Positions 18,201-28,103 are shown, numbered from the stretch's first letter. The stretch: 64,000 nucleotides of DNA from Paenibacillus jilunlii (GCF_900102965.1 NZ_FNGM01000009.1:172225-236224); one strand, 5' to 3'. Program-made: numbers and translations. Notes: generated by a model from the letters alone, not told the origin.

Positions 18201-18905
18201 TTACTCTTTTTTATCCAATGAAGGAGAAGATGGAGTAGTGTTCAGCTTGCTCTTCAGTGCGGCGAGCTGTTCTTCCACTTTCAGCTGCTTTTCGGCATCA
18301 ACCGGTTTGCTGTATGCTGTTGCCGAAGGGCTGTAAGGTGCACGCAGCACATCTGCTTCTGCTTCAAGCTGCATGATTTTTTCTTCCATGCGGTGGAAGC
18401 CCAGGGACGCGCTGCCGCTCTCGATGGCATGAACACTGCTGATTTGCGACATTTGCTTTTTGGCCTTGGCCATTTGGGCACGGGATACCAGCTCGTTGCG
18501 TTTGTTGCGCAGCTTGTAGAATTCATCCTTCATATCATGAAGCTGCTGCACCAGTTCCTTAGCTTGAACCTCTGCCTGAGCGTGAAGCTCGCTGTATTCG
18601 GCATGCTTCTGGTCAAAGTAGATTTTTTCTTCCAGCAGCTTGCGGGTAACTTCCTCCTGGCCATTCTTCAGTGCCAGTTCAGCTTGAGCGGCACGTTGTC
18701 CGGATACTTTTGCCGCTTCCTCAACACGCTGCTTCATGCGGCGCTCATTGGCCATCTGCTTCGCTACGGTTACCTCAGCTTCGTGAATTTCAGCCTCCAT
18801 ATCGCGCAGATATTGGTTCAGCATTACGATTGGGTCCTCTACCTTATCCAGCAAGTCATTTACCGACGCCTTTGTCATATCCTTAATCCGTTGAAATACT
18901 CCCAT
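18201..18905 (-). CDS. PspA/IM30 family protein, first paralogue
   Basis: A 234-residue, almost fully helical coiled-coil protein. The N-terminal amphipathic helix is [20 protein letters not shown], followed by the PspA signature [18 protein letters not shown]. PspA/LiaH proteins form large rings or rods on damaged membranes. A short disordered tail rich in Ser, Pro and Lys ends the protein. It is the last of four co-oriented genes (LiaI-like, PspA, PspC, PspA), 3 bp after pspC. Confidence 0.9.
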   Translation of the reverse strand: MGVFQRIKDMTKASVNDLLDKVEDPIVMLNQYLRDMEAEIHEAEVTVAKQMANERRMKQRVEEAAKVSGQRAAQAELALKNGQEEVTRKLLEEKIYFDQKHAEYSELHAQAEVQAKELVQQLHDMKDEFYKLRNKRNELVSRAQMAKAKKQMSQISSVHAIESGSASLGFHRMEEKIMQLEAEADVLRAPYSPSATAYSKPVDAEKQLKVEEQLAALKSKLNTTPSSPSLDKKE

Positions 18906-18908
18906 AAT

Positions 18909-19394
18909 TTACACTTCTCCCTTCTCGTATTTAGAAAGTTTTTGTTTGAGTTCTTCTACTTCTTTTTGCAATGCCTTCTTCTCAATGTCCTTCATCATGG
19001 CATCAATACCGGAGTCTTGTGCCGAATAAGCTCCCGCTTTGTCATAACCGGGGTTGTAGCCCGGCTGGCTGCCGTAAGGGCCGTAGCCGCCTTGTCCTTG
19101 AGGACCAAAAGGTCCTTGCGGTCCGCGTCCATGCTCAGGTCTGCCTGCGTATGGGCCGCCATAAGGGCCCCCCGGTGCGCCGGGTCCAGGTCCGAAAGGA
19201 TTATACTGGGTCGGCTCCTTGGGAATAATAAACGCTGCGATGAAGTACACCAGAATGGTGGTTCCGCCGGTAAAAGGAATGCTGACCAGCAGCAGAATCC
19301 GGAACAGCGTGGAGTCGATGCCGAGCGTCTCGGACAATCCACCTGCCAGCCCTGTCATCACCTTGTCTCGGGTTGAACGATACAATCGGGTCAT
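18909..19394 (-). CDS. PspC-domain membrane protein
   Basis: A 161-residue protein. The PspC domain occupies about residues 1-60: LYRSTRDKVMTGLAGGLSET, then LFRILLLVSIPFTGGTTILV, a membrane helix. A Gly/Pro/Tyr-rich flexible stretch (about 70-125) and a C-terminal coiled coil (MMKDIEKKALQKEVEELKQK) follow. PspC in other bacteria binds PspA-type partners at the membrane. ATG at 19394 is chosen because AAAGGAG lies 8 nt upstream, leaving 4 bp to the upstream pspA stop. A C-terminal coiled coil next to two PspA genes suggests direct contact, which is inference. Confidence 0.88.
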   Translation of the reverse strand: MTRLYRSTRDKVMTGLAGGLSETLGIDSTLFRILLLVSIPFTGGTTILVYFIAAFIIPKEPTQYNPFGPGPGAPGGPYGGPYAGRPEHGRGPQGPFGPQGQGGYGPYGSQPGYNPGYDKAGAYSAQDSGIDAMMKDIEKKALQKEVEELKQKLSKYEKGEV

Positions 19395-19398
19395 AGAA

Positions 19399-20076
19399 CT
19401 ACTCCTTTCCATCGTTGTTCAGCTTCTCCTTCAGGCGGGCCATCTCTCTTTCGAGTACAGTCGCCACGGTTTCTCCAGCCTGAATAGCGTATTCCTGCCC
19501 CATGCGGCGCAAATCGCGCAGGCTCTTCGCCTCCAGCTCCCAATCGCTCATCCGGTCTTCCAGCCGGCCGAACATCTTGGGAACATCACTGCCATTGCCA
19601 TAAGCTGTGGCTCTTTGGTTCATGCGCTGCTGCAGCCGCAGCGACTCCATCCGTGCTGCATAATACTGGCGTTTGCTGTAGACCGTCTGATACTCCATTT
19701 TCAGCTCGTTGAGTTGGCTCTCAAGCTCAAAAAGTGATTGCTGGCTCTGCTCCAGCAGTCCGCTGTACTGCTCCAGCTTTTCCTCGTGAATGATCTTCTC
19801 CTGCAGCGCCAGCTTGGCCAGATGATCCTCGCCCGCCTTCAGCGCCAGCAGTGCCTGCTCTTCACGTTTGTTCTTCATGGCTGTCGCCTGATTGACCTGC
19901 TGCTGCAATTGCTTCGTATGGGCTGCATATTGCTGGTACAACCGCTCAGCTTCGGTGATTTCCTCACGGGTTGAATGTAGAAATTGATCGATCAGCTTCA
20001 CCGGGTCCTGGCTTTGTTCCAGTCGTTCATTCAAGTTAGCTACGGTAATATCCCTCATGCGGCGAAAAACACTCAT
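19399..20076 (-). CDS. PspA/IM30 family protein, second paralogue
   Basis: A 225-residue coiled-coil protein. It begins MSVFRRMRDITVANLNERLE, then QDPVKLIDQFLHSTREEITE, the same pattern as the paralogue at 18201, with low overall identity by eye. It lies 46 bp after the LiaI-like gene, the place of liaH in B. subtilis. The pair may co-assemble or specialise. Confidence 0.9.
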   Translation of the reverse strand: MSVFRRMRDITVANLNERLEQSQDPVKLIDQFLHSTREEITEAERLYQQYAAHTKQLQQQVNQATAMKNKREEQALLALKAGEDHLAKLALQEKIIHEEKLEQYSGLLEQSQQSLFELESQLNELKMEYQTVYSKRQYYAARMESLRLQQRMNQRATAYGNGSDVPKMFGRLEDRMSDWELEAKSLRDLRRMGQEYAIQAGETVATVLEREMARLKEKLNNDGKE

Positions 20077-20122
20077 GATTTCCTGCTCCCTCCCTGCTTC
20101 TTATTAAGTAATCTTCAGATGC

Positions 20123-20425
20123 TTAATATGTTCCATTTCTTCTGCCCTTCAGCACCGAGATGCCCCAAACCACCAGCGCGATACCGAGCAGCGGTCCGAT
20201 GATCCAGGCAAGCTTGGCGATCAGGGACATGACACCGATGAACATTACCACCCAGCCGATAATCTTGCGTCCGCTTTTAATTCCGTAGTACCCGAGAACA
20301 ACCAGCAATACCGGGAACAAAATTCTGAACATTCCATGGATCAGCGGAAGGGCAATCCCCATCAGCATAATCGCTCCAAGCACGATCAGAACAATCGCAA
20401 GTCCGTTACCTTGTCTTCTTTGCAT
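20123..20425 (-). CDS. LiaI-like small membrane protein
   Basis: A 100-residue protein with about four hydrophobic helices and a basic tail (KGRRNGTY). The helix pattern (LAIVLIVLGAIMLMGIALPL; VLLVVLGYYGIKSGRK) resembles LiaI and the membrane part of LiaF. In B. subtilis LiaI anchors LiaH to the membrane. It is first in the psp/lia operon, and its promoter region (20426-20613) should hold a LiaR site. I see a GACTAAGGTCC and a CCGTCCCCGGTC stretch there but cannot assign the operator. Confidence 0.7.
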   Translation of the reverse strand: MQRRQGNGLAIVLIVLGAIMLMGIALPLIHGMFRILFPVLLVVLGYYGIKSGRKIIGWVVMFIGVMSLIAKLAWIIGPLLGIALVVWGISVLKGRRNGTY

Positions 20426-20613
20426 TTTTTCTCACCGCCTTTCGTTAACCTTGAACCTTATAGCCTTATTCTAGGGCAATCCGCAGACTTCTAAAACAGA
20501 CCGGGGACGGTTTTGTGTACTGGACCTTAGTCGGGGAGGCTATGGGACTGCAGGCTACCGGGCTTACGTTAGGCAGGAGTTTCACATTACTCTCCGCACT
20601 GTCAACTTTCAGT

Positions 20614-20642
20614 TTGCGTAATACTTCACCGTTGTACATAAT
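20614..20642 (+). promoter_or_regulatory. promoter of the OmpR-type response regulator
   Basis: TTGCGT (20614-20619) and CATAAT (20637-20642) are 17 bp apart, about 80 bp upstream of the regulator ATG. The 299-bp interval is shared with the divergent psp/lia operon. Confidence 0.5.
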
Positions 20643-20724
20643 TATGGAAGTAAAGAGGCCTCATCTTTAAACACCCCTTAATCGGACTGGCAGCAACATG
20701 CGGCTGAACAAAGGAGCATAACCT

Positions 20725-21411
20725 ATGAAAACGCTATTGATCGTTGAGGACGACCGCAGTCTCAATAAAGGCATCGCCCTGACCCTTGCCCAGAATGATC
20801 TGGCTATACAGCAAGCCTATGATATCACCTCAGCGGAGCAAATCCTCTCTTCTAATAAGATTGATCTTATCATCCTGGATATCCATCTTCCCGACGGAAG
20901 CGGACTGGACTACTGCGAGAAGATCCGCAGAACCTCCCAGGTGCCGATTATCTTTTTGACTGCGAATGATATGGAACCGGATATCGTTACAGGGTTTGAG
21001 CTTGGGGGCGATGACTACATTACGAAACCTTTCAGCCTGATGGTCCTCCGGGCCAGGGTTATGGCCGTCCTCAAACGAACTGCCTCCCGCGGCGAGGTCA
21101 AAATAACACTCGGTCCCTTAAGCTTTGATTTTGGAAAGCTGGAATTTTATAAGAATACGGAACAACTAATCCTTAGCAAAACTGAAATGAAGCTGCTGAA
21201 AATACTGGTTGGGAATCCCGGCACGATTTTAACCAGAGAACAGCTAATCGACAAGATCTGGTCGCAGGAGGCCGAGTTTGTGGATGAGAACGCACTGACG
21301 GTAGCCGTCAAACGGCTGCGTGCCAAGCTTGAGGACGAGCCCTCCAATCCAAAATACATCAGAACAGTCTATGGCCTGGGGTATATGTGGGCGGAAAGGC
21401 CAAAACCATGA
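20725..21411 (+). CDS. OmpR/PhoB-family response regulator
   Basis: A 228-residue regulator. The receiver begins TLLIVEDDRSLNKGIALTLA, with the phosphoacceptor Asp in LIILDIHLPDGSG, Thr in FLTAND and Lys in YITKPFSL. The winged-helix domain ends VDENALTVAVKRLRAKLEDE and YIRTVYGLGYMW. AAAGGAGC precedes the ATG. It is followed by an overlapping kinase and a FtsX-type ABC transporter, the arrangement of peptide-antibiotic sensing and export modules (BceRS-AB or Vnc/Vex-like). Confidence 0.92.
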   Translation: MKTLLIVEDDRSLNKGIALTLAQNDLAIQQAYDITSAEQILSSNKIDLIILDIHLPDGSGLDYCEKIRRTSQVPIIFLTANDMEPDIVTGFELGGDDYITKPFSLMVLRARVMAVLKRTASRGEVKITLGPLSFDFGKLEFYKNTEQLILSKTEMKLLKILVGNPGTILTREQLIDKIWSQEAEFVDENALTVAVKRLRAKLEDEPSNPKYIRTVYGLGYMWAERPKP

Positions 21412-22442
21412 CCAACAGTAAATATGTACAGAGCTCCAAAAGGTGCAACTTCGTTTTTTCAACAATCTTTTTGCTTCTGGTATTGGGTTACGCCGGAATG
21501 GTCGCCTTTCTGGAAGGAGGGCACCCTGGACTCACGGAACTGACGGTCCTTTTCGTGTCCTGCATGCTGATCTTGGGAGGCTTATGGAACTGGACGCTGC
21601 GGCAGCAGATTACAAGCTTCATGGATTCTGTTGATGAAATGGTGGACCGGGCGATTCATGGGCGGGAGAAAATGACCCATTTCGACGAGACCAGCCTCTC
21701 TTCCCTGGAGCATAAATTATGGCGCTACATTGAGATCAACAAAGCGAATGAGCAGAATCTGGAAACCGAAAAGAATACCATCAAAGAGCTGATCTCCGAT
21801 ATCTCCCATCAGACCAAAACCCCTCTCTCCAGTATCATGATGTACAGCCAATTGCTTGCCGAAACGCCGGAACTCAGCGGCAATACCCGGCTTCTGCTGA
21901 ACGAGATCGAATCACAATCGGAAAAGCTCGAATGGCTGATTACCTCTCTGGTCAAACTGTCGAGACTGGAAACGGGCATGATCACGCTGCAAAGCACTGT
22001 CAGTCCCGTGATTGAGACGATTACCCGAGCTGTGTCGCATATCTATACCCGTGCAGAAAGCAAAGGGATCGGCATCCAGATTGAATGCGATCCGCTGACG
22101 AGAGCCCGCCACGATCATAAGTGGACCAGCGAAGCACTGTTCAACCTGCTGGAGAATGCGGTCAAGTATACGGAAGCAGGCGGCAGCATCATGATTGTAG
22201 CCGAAAGCAATGAAATGTTTACACGAATTGATATTTCCGATACGGGGATGGGGATTCGGAAGGATGAGCTTGAGCATATCTTCAAACGGTTTTACCGGGG
22301 ATATAGCGCCAGGGATTACGAAGGCATCGGGATCGGACTCTATTTGACGCATAAGATTGTCAGCATCCAGGGAGGTTTTATTACGGCAGCATCCGAGGTT
22401 GGTAAAGGAACGAAGCTCGTGGTCTTTCTCCCCCAGATCTAA
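21408..22442 (+). CDS. sensor histidine kinase of the ABC module
   Basis: A 344-residue kinase with two N-terminal helices (about residues 14-60) and almost no extracellular loop. The H-box reads ELISDISHQTKTPLSSIMMY (His near 137), with the N-box LFNLLENAVKYTEAGG and ISDTGMGI, then YEGIGIGLYL. ATG at 21408 overlaps the regulator stop as ATGA, with AAAGG upstream, and is preferred to the in-frame ATG seven codons earlier. The tiny sensing loop suggests that it depends on the neighbouring transporter for its signal, as known for Bce-type kinases. That is inference. Confidence 0.9.
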   Translation: MTNSKYVQSSKRCNFVFSTIFLLLVLGYAGMVAFLEGGHPGLTELTVLFVSCMLILGGLWNWTLRQQITSFMDSVDEMVDRAIHGREKMTHFDETSLSSLEHKLWRYIEINKANEQNLETEKNTIKELISDISHQTKTPLSSIMMYSQLLAETPELSGNTRLLLNEIESQSEKLEWLITSLVKLSRLETGMITLQSTVSPVIETITRAVSHIYTRAESKGIGIQIECDPLTRARHDHKWTSEALFNLLENAVKYTEAGGSIMIVAESNEMFTRIDISDTGMGIRKDELEHIFKRFYRGYSARDYEGIGIGLYLTHKIVSIQGGFITAASEVGKGTKLVVFLPQI

Positions 22443-22535
22443 TTGTGTCAATACCGACAGATTTCAGACACTGGAGGGTTAGAATTGTCTGTTATCTTAA
22501 GGAACAACCAAAGATGATGGAGGAATGACATACCC

Positions 22536-23237
22536 ATGCCTATTTTGAGAATCGAGCATCTGAAGAAATATTACGGAAAAGATCCGCAGACGACGGTAAA
22601 AGCGCTGGACGATGTATCGTTATCCGTGGAGAAAGGGGAGTTTCTGGCCATTGTCGGCACCAGCGGCAGCGGAAAAAGCACTTTACTGCATATGCTGGGC
22701 GGCCTGGACCGGGCTACATCAGGCAAGGTTTTTGTGGATGGCAACGATATTTTCGCGATGAGCGATGAGAAATTGACGATCTTCAGACGCCGGTCGGTCG
22801 GCTTCGTCTTTCAGAGCTATAATCTTGTGCCGATTCTGAATGTGCTCGAAAATATTTTGCTTCCTATCGAACTCGACGGCGGCAGAATCGATCAGCAGTA
22901 TCTGAACGAGGTAATCGGGGCCTTGGGCCTTCAGGAGAAAATCCACAATCTGCCCTCCAATCTCTCCGGCGGCCAGCAGCAGCGGGTGGCTATTGCCAGA
23001 GCCCTGGCTACCAAGCCTTCCATTATTCTGGCAGACGAGCCCACAGGCAATCTTGACAGCAAAACCAGCCAGGAAGTGCTGATTCTGCTCAAACAGATGA
23101 GTAAAAAATTTAATCAGACCATTGTCATGATTACCCATAACGAGTCCATCGCCCAGACCGCCGACCGCATTATCCGCATTGAAGACGGACGCATCTTTTC
23201 AGGCAATGCCGCCTCCAGTGGAGCAAGCCTGTTATGA
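22536..23237 (+). CDS. ABC transporter ATP-binding protein (LolD/MacB type)
   Basis: A 233-residue ATPase. Walker A is [17 protein letters not shown], the Q-loop is [12 protein letters not shown], the signature is [16 protein letters not shown], Walker B is [12 protein letters not shown], and the H-loop is MITHNES. It matches the family that pairs with FtsX-like permeases, in particular the NLVP motif. GATGGAGG lies upstream. Its stop overlaps the permease start (ATGA), and 93 bp separate it from the kinase. Confidence 0.93.
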   Translation: MPILRIEHLKKYYGKDPQTTVKALDDVSLSVEKGEFLAIVGTSGSGKSTLLHMLGGLDRATSGKVFVDGNDIFAMSDEKLTIFRRRSVGFVFQSYNLVPILNVLENILLPIELDGGRIDQQYLNEVIGALGLQEKIHNLPSNLSGGQQQRVAIARALATKPSIILADEPTGNLDSKTSQEVLILLKQMSKKFNQTIVMITHNESIAQTADRIIRIEDGRIFSGNAASSGASLL

Positions 23238-25762
23238 TCAGCACTAACAACCGCAAAATCGTAACCCGTCTCTCCCTGAAAAGCCTGAAGGCCAATCCGA
23301 TGCGCAATCTGGCTGTGATCTGCGCTGTCATCCTGACAACCCTGCTTATCACCTCCATTTTCACAATGGTCTTAAGTCTCAACAAATCCATGGAATTGAC
23401 CCAGATGAAAACCTCAGGCACTGATTTTCACGGAGGCTTCAAATATCTTACCCGGGCGCAGGTGGAAACGCTGAAGAAACATTCCTCCATACGGGAATAC
23501 GGCGTGATGCTGAATGCAGGCGATCTGCGGAATGAAGTGTTCAAGGACAGCCCGGTAGAGGTGAAGCGGATCGACGAATCTTCCGCCAGGCATAGCTTTG
23601 TTGACTTTATCGAAGGCGGGCTGCCATCCGCTGAGAATGAGATTGTGCTAAGCACCTGGGTGATGGATAAGCTCGGCATCAAGCATGCGCTGGGCCAGAA
23701 GGCCAGTCTGGACATTGATATCGGGGAGCGTGTGGTTCAGCAGGATTTTATTGTGTCAGGGTATTATGAGGCGGACAAAAATTTGTCGATGGCAGGACTG
23801 GCTTTCGTCTCCGATGCTTGGGTGCAGAAGAACCTGTCCTCTATTGATCCGGTAAAGTCCAAGGCCAGCGGTTCCTATGTGAATACCGCAGAGCTGAGTG
23901 TAATGTTCAGCAATGCCGTGGATATCGAAAAAAAACTGAACAAGGTGCTTGCGGATACAGGGCTGGATGTGCCAACCGGGATTAATTGGGCCTACACCAC
24001 TTCGTCTCTCTCGGAAAATATCATCAATCTGGTGCCTTATCTGGCTGTCATTCTGATCATCATGCTGAGCGGGTATTTGCTGATTTATAATATTTTTTAC
24101 ATCTCGGTCGTGCGGGATGTCAAATTTTATGGCCTGCTGAAGGCCATCGGAACTACGCCGAGACAGCTCAAAAGAATCATCACTATCCAGTCTCAAATGC
24201 TGTATCTGGTTGGGCTTCCCTTCGGGCTCGCTTCCGGTTACGGGATTGGCCGGGCACTGACTCCGCTTCTGGGTACCCTTTCAGACGAGCCTGTTGAAAC
24301 TTCCTATTCCGCCAGTCCATGGATCTTTATCGGGGCTGCCGCATTCGCCTACCTGACGGTTTGGATCGCTGCAAGCAAGCCAGGCCGGCTGGCCGCGCGG
24401 ATTGCTCCTGTAGAGGCCGTGCGGTTCGCAGGCGTAAGTGCAAAGCGCAAGATGAACAAACGTTCGAAACGCGGGGCAAAGCTGTACGGCATGGCCTTCG
24501 CCAACCTCTTCCGCAATAAAAAGAAGCTGTTCCTCATGCTGACCTCGCTCTCCTTAAGCATGATCTTGTTCAGCATTATTTTTACCGTCATCTCTTCACT
24601 GGATGTCAATAAGTACCTGAGTTCGTATATAGCCGGGGACGTTGTTATCCGCAATAGAGCTATCGTGCAGTCCGCAGGCGAGCAGCCCGGTGATCCCTAT
24701 AAGCTTTCGGGGCCTTTCATAGGCGCGCTGGGGAAGATTGACGGAGTCAAAAGGGTGGACAGTGTCTATTATAAATTTGAAAACTACACTATAGATGATA
24801 CGATACGCGCAGCACTGAAGCCTCTGGCAGAGACTGCTTCACCTGAACCGGCTCTTACTTGGGTTCTTAAGAATAATTTCATTCAGCTCAATCTGTACGG
24901 CATTGATGCCGGGTGGTATGACCTGGTGCAGAAAGATGTCATTGAAGGCAGCTTTGATCCACAGAAATTCGCCTCCGGAAGCTATGTGCTGGTGACTGAG
25001 TCCACAATGGTAGGGGATACTTATGAATCGTATTATCATCCAGGTGATCATATTGAGTATAAGGGTCTTGGAAAGAGCTATGAGGTCATGGCCGTCTTAA
25101 ATTATAATGCCCTATATGCTGCAACTACTCATGTTTTTTCACCTTATGGCTATAATGCTTTCTTCCCCTCATCAGAATTGACAAGAAAGCTGCCTGCGGG
25201 AAGCAAGCCGCCTATGGCTCTGTCAGTAACGCTTCACGTCGATCCGGCTAAGCTGGACAGTGCAGCTCAGACCGCCAAATCCCTGGCGGCTTCAAGCGAC
25301 GAACTGGTCTACAAATCAAGGGAAGATTACAGGCAGGAGCTTGGCGGATTTATCCGCATTTTTCAGACGGTAGGCTACGGCCTCAGCTTCGTCATAGCGC
25401 TGATCGGTGTCCTTAATTATATCAACACAGTGATTACCGGAGTCATTACCCGAAAGAATGAGTTCGCTCTGCTCGAAAGCATCGGCATGACCAAACGGCA
25501 GCTGAAAAAAGTTCTGGTCTATGAAGGGCTGTTCAATGTCCTTTTAACAGTGTCCATCACCTCCACGTTAGGCGTATTTTTGACATACAGTATTTCCAAA
25601 AGTATCGCGGACAGCATGGCCTTTACCGTCTTCCATATGGGCTGGCTGCCTTTCATTCTGGCCGTTCCGGTCCTGGCTGCTATTGCGTATACAGTCACCT
25701 TATCCTCCTACAGAATGCTGAGCAAGGACACGATTGTAGAAAGATTGCGGCAAACGGAATAA
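23234..25762 (+). CDS. FtsX-family ABC permease, large form
   Basis: An 842-residue permease with the layout of large MacB/FtsX exporters: one helix near the N-terminus (LAVICAVILTTLLITSIFTM), a soluble region (about 60-260), three helices with the FtsX domain (about 270-390), a second N-terminal-like helix near 435, a second soluble region (about 460-710), and a final FtsX domain. The FtsX signature is seen twice, LLKAIGTTPRQLKRIITIQS and LLESIGMTKRQLKKVLVYEG. Such proteins detoxify or export peptides and lipids. The substrate is unknown. Confidence 0.9.
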   Translation: MISTNNRKIVTRLSLKSLKANPMRNLAVICAVILTTLLITSIFTMVLSLNKSMELTQMKTSGTDFHGGFKYLTRAQVETLKKHSSIREYGVMLNAGDLRNEVFKDSPVEVKRIDESSARHSFVDFIEGGLPSAENEIVLSTWVMDKLGIKHALGQKASLDIDIGERVVQQDFIVSGYYEADKNLSMAGLAFVSDAWVQKNLSSIDPVKSKASGSYVNTAELSVMFSNAVDIEKKLNKVLADTGLDVPTGINWAYTTSSLSENIINLVPYLAVILIIMLSGYLLIYNIFYISVVRDVKFYGLLKAIGTTPRQLKRIITIQSQMLYLVGLPFGLASGYGIGRALTPLLGTLSDEPVETSYSASPWIFIGAAAFAYLTVWIAASKPGRLAARIAPVEAVRFAGVSAKRKMNKRSKRGAKLYGMAFANLFRNKKKLFLMLTSLSLSMILFSIIFTVISSLDVNKYLSSYIAGDVVIRNRAIVQSAGEQPGDPYKLSGPFIGALGKIDGVKRVDSVYYKFENYTIDDTIRAALKPLAETASPEPALTWVLKNNFIQLNLYGIDAGWYDLVQKDVIEGSFDPQKFASGSYVLVTESTMVGDTYESYYHPGDHIEYKGLGKSYEVMAVLNYNALYAATTHVFSPYGYNAFFPSSELTRKLPAGSKPPMALSVTLHVDPAKLDSAAQTAKSLAASSDELVYKSREDYRQELGGFIRIFQTVGYGLSFVIALIGVLNYINTVITGVITRKNEFALLESIGMTKRQLKKVLVYEGLFNVLLTVSITSTLGVFLTYSISKSIADSMAFTVFHMGWLPFILAVPVLAAIAYTVTLSSYRMLSKDTIVERLRQTE

Positions 25763-25799
25763 CCATTAGCTTCTTCATCTTGCAAAATTAACGACATTC

Positions 25800-25854
25800 G
25801 TCCATATGGACTCTGCTTTTCTCCATACGCTTGGCCGCCAAACGGACTTATAAT
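25800..25854 (+). promoter_or_regulatory. promoter region of the alpha-galactosidase with palindrome
   Basis: A perfect 12-bp palindrome, GTCCATATGGAC (25800-25811), precedes a perfect -10 TATAAT (25849-25854). No good -35 is present at 16-18 bp, so activation or a weak promoter is likely. No matching regulator gene is adjacent. Confidence 0.35.
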
Positions 25855-25907
25855 GAAGCTGTCTCTCCATTTTACGCTTTCACTGCATATTCTAGGAGGT
25901 TGTTTCC

Positions 25908-28103
25908 TTGTCCATTATTTATGATGCCGAGCAACAGATTTTTCATCTGCAAACGACAAATACAAGCTATTTATTCGGCCTTGCCCGCGGCTCCTATCCC
26001 GTGCACCTGCACTGGGGCCGGAAAATCCGCGGCTCCGCCATTTCCGATCTGTACGGTCCAGGAGCCATGGGCTTCAGCAGCACTGTTAACCCCAAGGAGC
26101 CAGCGTTCTCTCTGGACACACTTCCCCAGGAATATCCGGGGTACGGCTCCGGGGACTTCCGGGAGCCTGCTTATGAAGCCGAGCTGATAAACGGCACTTC
26201 AGTTACAGAGCTTGTCTATGTTTCCCATAGTATTCTCAAGGGTAAACCTGCACTGGAAGGGCTTCCTGCCGTATATGCCGAAAGCGGCGATGAAGCCGAA
26301 ACCCTGCAGCTGGTGTTGGAGGATGCCGCAGCAGGCCTGCGCGCTGAACTGTCCTACTCCGTAATGAGCGGCTTCGACGCTGTTATCCGCTCGGCGCGGC
26401 TGACCAATACAGGCAGCAGCCCGCTGAAGCTGAACCGCGCCTTGTCGGTTGCCCTGGACTTTCCGCATGCCAACTACGAGCTGATTCAGCTGTCCGGGTC
26501 CTGGGCCCGCGAACGCCATCTCGTCCGCGCTCCCCTGCACAATGGACGGCAGGGTATTGACAGCAAGCGCGGGGCCAGCAGCCATCAGCAGAATCCGTTC
26601 CTGGCCCTTCTGGCCCCGCAGACCGTAGAAGACAGCGGAGAGGCTTACGGCTTCAGCCTGGTCTACAGCGGCAGCTTCAGTGCGAATGCCGATGTGGATC
26701 AATACGGAACTACACGCGTAACGATGGGCATCAATCCGTTCGGCTTCCGCTGGCTGCTTGCGCCCGGCGAGAGCTTCCAGACCCCCGAAGCGGTGCTGGT
26801 CTACTCGGACCAGGGCATCGGCGGCATGTCCCGGATCTACCACCGGCTGTACCGGACCCGGCTGGCAAGAGGATTATACCGCGACGAGCCCCGCCCGGTG
26901 CTGATCAACAACTGGGAAGCTACCTACTTCAACTTCGATGCTGACAAAATAGAAGATATCGCCCGCGCCGGCAAGGCACTGGGCATTGAGCTGTTCGTGC
27001 TTGACGACGGCTGGTTCGGCCGCCGCGATGACGATACCACTTCGCTGGGCGACTGGTTCGTGGATACCCGCAAGCTGCCGCAGGGTCTGCCTGATCTGGT
27101 GGAACGCGTCAGACGGCTCGGCATGCAGTTCGGCCTCTGGTTCGAACCGGAGATGGTGTCGCCGGACAGCGAGCTGTACCGCGCCCATCCCGACTGGTGC
27201 CTGCATGTGCCGGACCGCAGACGCAGCCAGGCCCGCAACCAGCTGATTCTGGATCTGTCGCGCCCGGAGGTATGCGACTATATCATTAATTCCGTTAGCA
27301 GCGTTCTGGCATCGGCACCGATCACCTATGTCAAATGGGATATGAACCGGCATATGACCGAGATCGGCTCTGCCGCCCTGCCGCCGGAGCGCCAGGGAGA
27401 AACAGCCCACCGCTACATGCTGGGGCTGTACCGGGTCATGGAGGAAATTACCTCCAAGTTCCCGCATGTACTGTTCGAAAGCTGCTCCGGCGGCGGCGGC
27501 AGATTTGATCCCGGCATTCTTCATTACATGCCGCAGACCTGGACCAGCGATGATACCGATGCCGTGGAACGCCTCAAAATCCAGTACGGCACCAGCATCG
27601 TCTATCCGGCAAGCAGCATGGGCTCCCATATCTCCGCAGTGCCGAACCATCAGGTACACCGCAGCACCTCCCTCTCCATGCGCGGCGACGTGGCCATGTC
27701 GGGCAACTTCGGGTACGAGCTGGATCTGACCCTCTTTACACCGGAGGAACAGGCGGAAGCGGCTGCCCAGGTGGCCTTCTACAAGGAAATCCGTTCCCTC
27801 GTCCAGCAGGGCGATATGTACCGCCTGCTCTCACCGTTTGAAGGCAATGAAACGGCCTGGATGTTCGTCGATGCGGACCGTTCCGAGGCACTGGCCGGCT
27901 ACTTCCGCGTGCTGGCCGGACCAAATACGAGCCGTCCGCGCCTCCGCCTTCAGGGGCTGGATCCGGAGAAGGACTACGTGCTGAAGGAAACCGGAACTCT
28001 ATACGGCGGCGACCGGCTGATGTATGCCGGGCTGCTCCTCCCGGAGCTGCATGGTGACTTCCAGAGCAAGCTGCTGCATTTTGTGGCGGTGGATAGAGAG
28101 TAG
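25908..28103 (+). CDS. GH36 alpha-galactosidase
   Basis: A 731-residue intracellular enzyme (no signal peptide) hydrolysing terminal alpha-1,6-galactose from melibiose, raffinose and similar sugars. Domains are an N-terminal beta-supersandwich (about 1-330), a catalytic barrel (about 335-630) and a C-terminal beta domain. Catalytic-site motifs: LDDGWFGRRDDDTTSLGDW, YVKWDMNRHMTE with the nucleophile Asp, CSGGGGRFDPGIL, and WTSDDTDAVERLKIQYG with the acid/base Asp. It starts with TTG; AGGAGG lies 7 nt upstream and no ATG is close. GC content is visibly higher than neighbours. No transporter gene is adjacent. Confidence 0.95.
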   Translation: MSIIYDAEQQIFHLQTTNTSYLFGLARGSYPVHLHWGRKIRGSAISDLYGPGAMGFSSTVNPKEPAFSLDTLPQEYPGYGSGDFREPAYEAELINGTSVTELVYVSHSILKGKPALEGLPAVYAESGDEAETLQLVLEDAAAGLRAELSYSVMSGFDAVIRSARLTNTGSSPLKLNRALSVALDFPHANYELIQLSGSWARERHLVRAPLHNGRQGIDSKRGASSHQQNPFLALLAPQTVEDSGEAYGFSLVYSGSFSANADVDQYGTTRVTMGINPFGFRWLLAPGESFQTPEAVLVYSDQGIGGMSRIYHRLYRTRLARGLYRDEPRPVLINNWEATYFNFDADKIEDIARAGKALGIELFVLDDGWFGRRDDDTTSLGDWFVDTRKLPQGLPDLVERVRRLGMQFGLWFEPEMVSPDSELYRAHPDWCLHVPDRRRSQARNQLILDLSRPEVCDYIINSVSSVLASAPITYVKWDMNRHMTEIGSAALPPERQGETAHRYMLGLYRVMEEITSKFPHVLFESCSGGGGRFDPGILHYMPQTWTSDDTDAVERLKIQYGTSIVYPASSMGSHISAVPNHQVHRSTSLSMRGDVAMSGNFGYELDLTLFTPEEQAEAAAQVAFYKEIRSLVQQGDMYRLLSPFEGNETAWMFVDADRSEALAGYFRVLAGPNTSRPRLRLQGLDPEKDYVLKETGTLYGGDRLMYAGLLLPELHGDFQSKLLHFVAVDRE

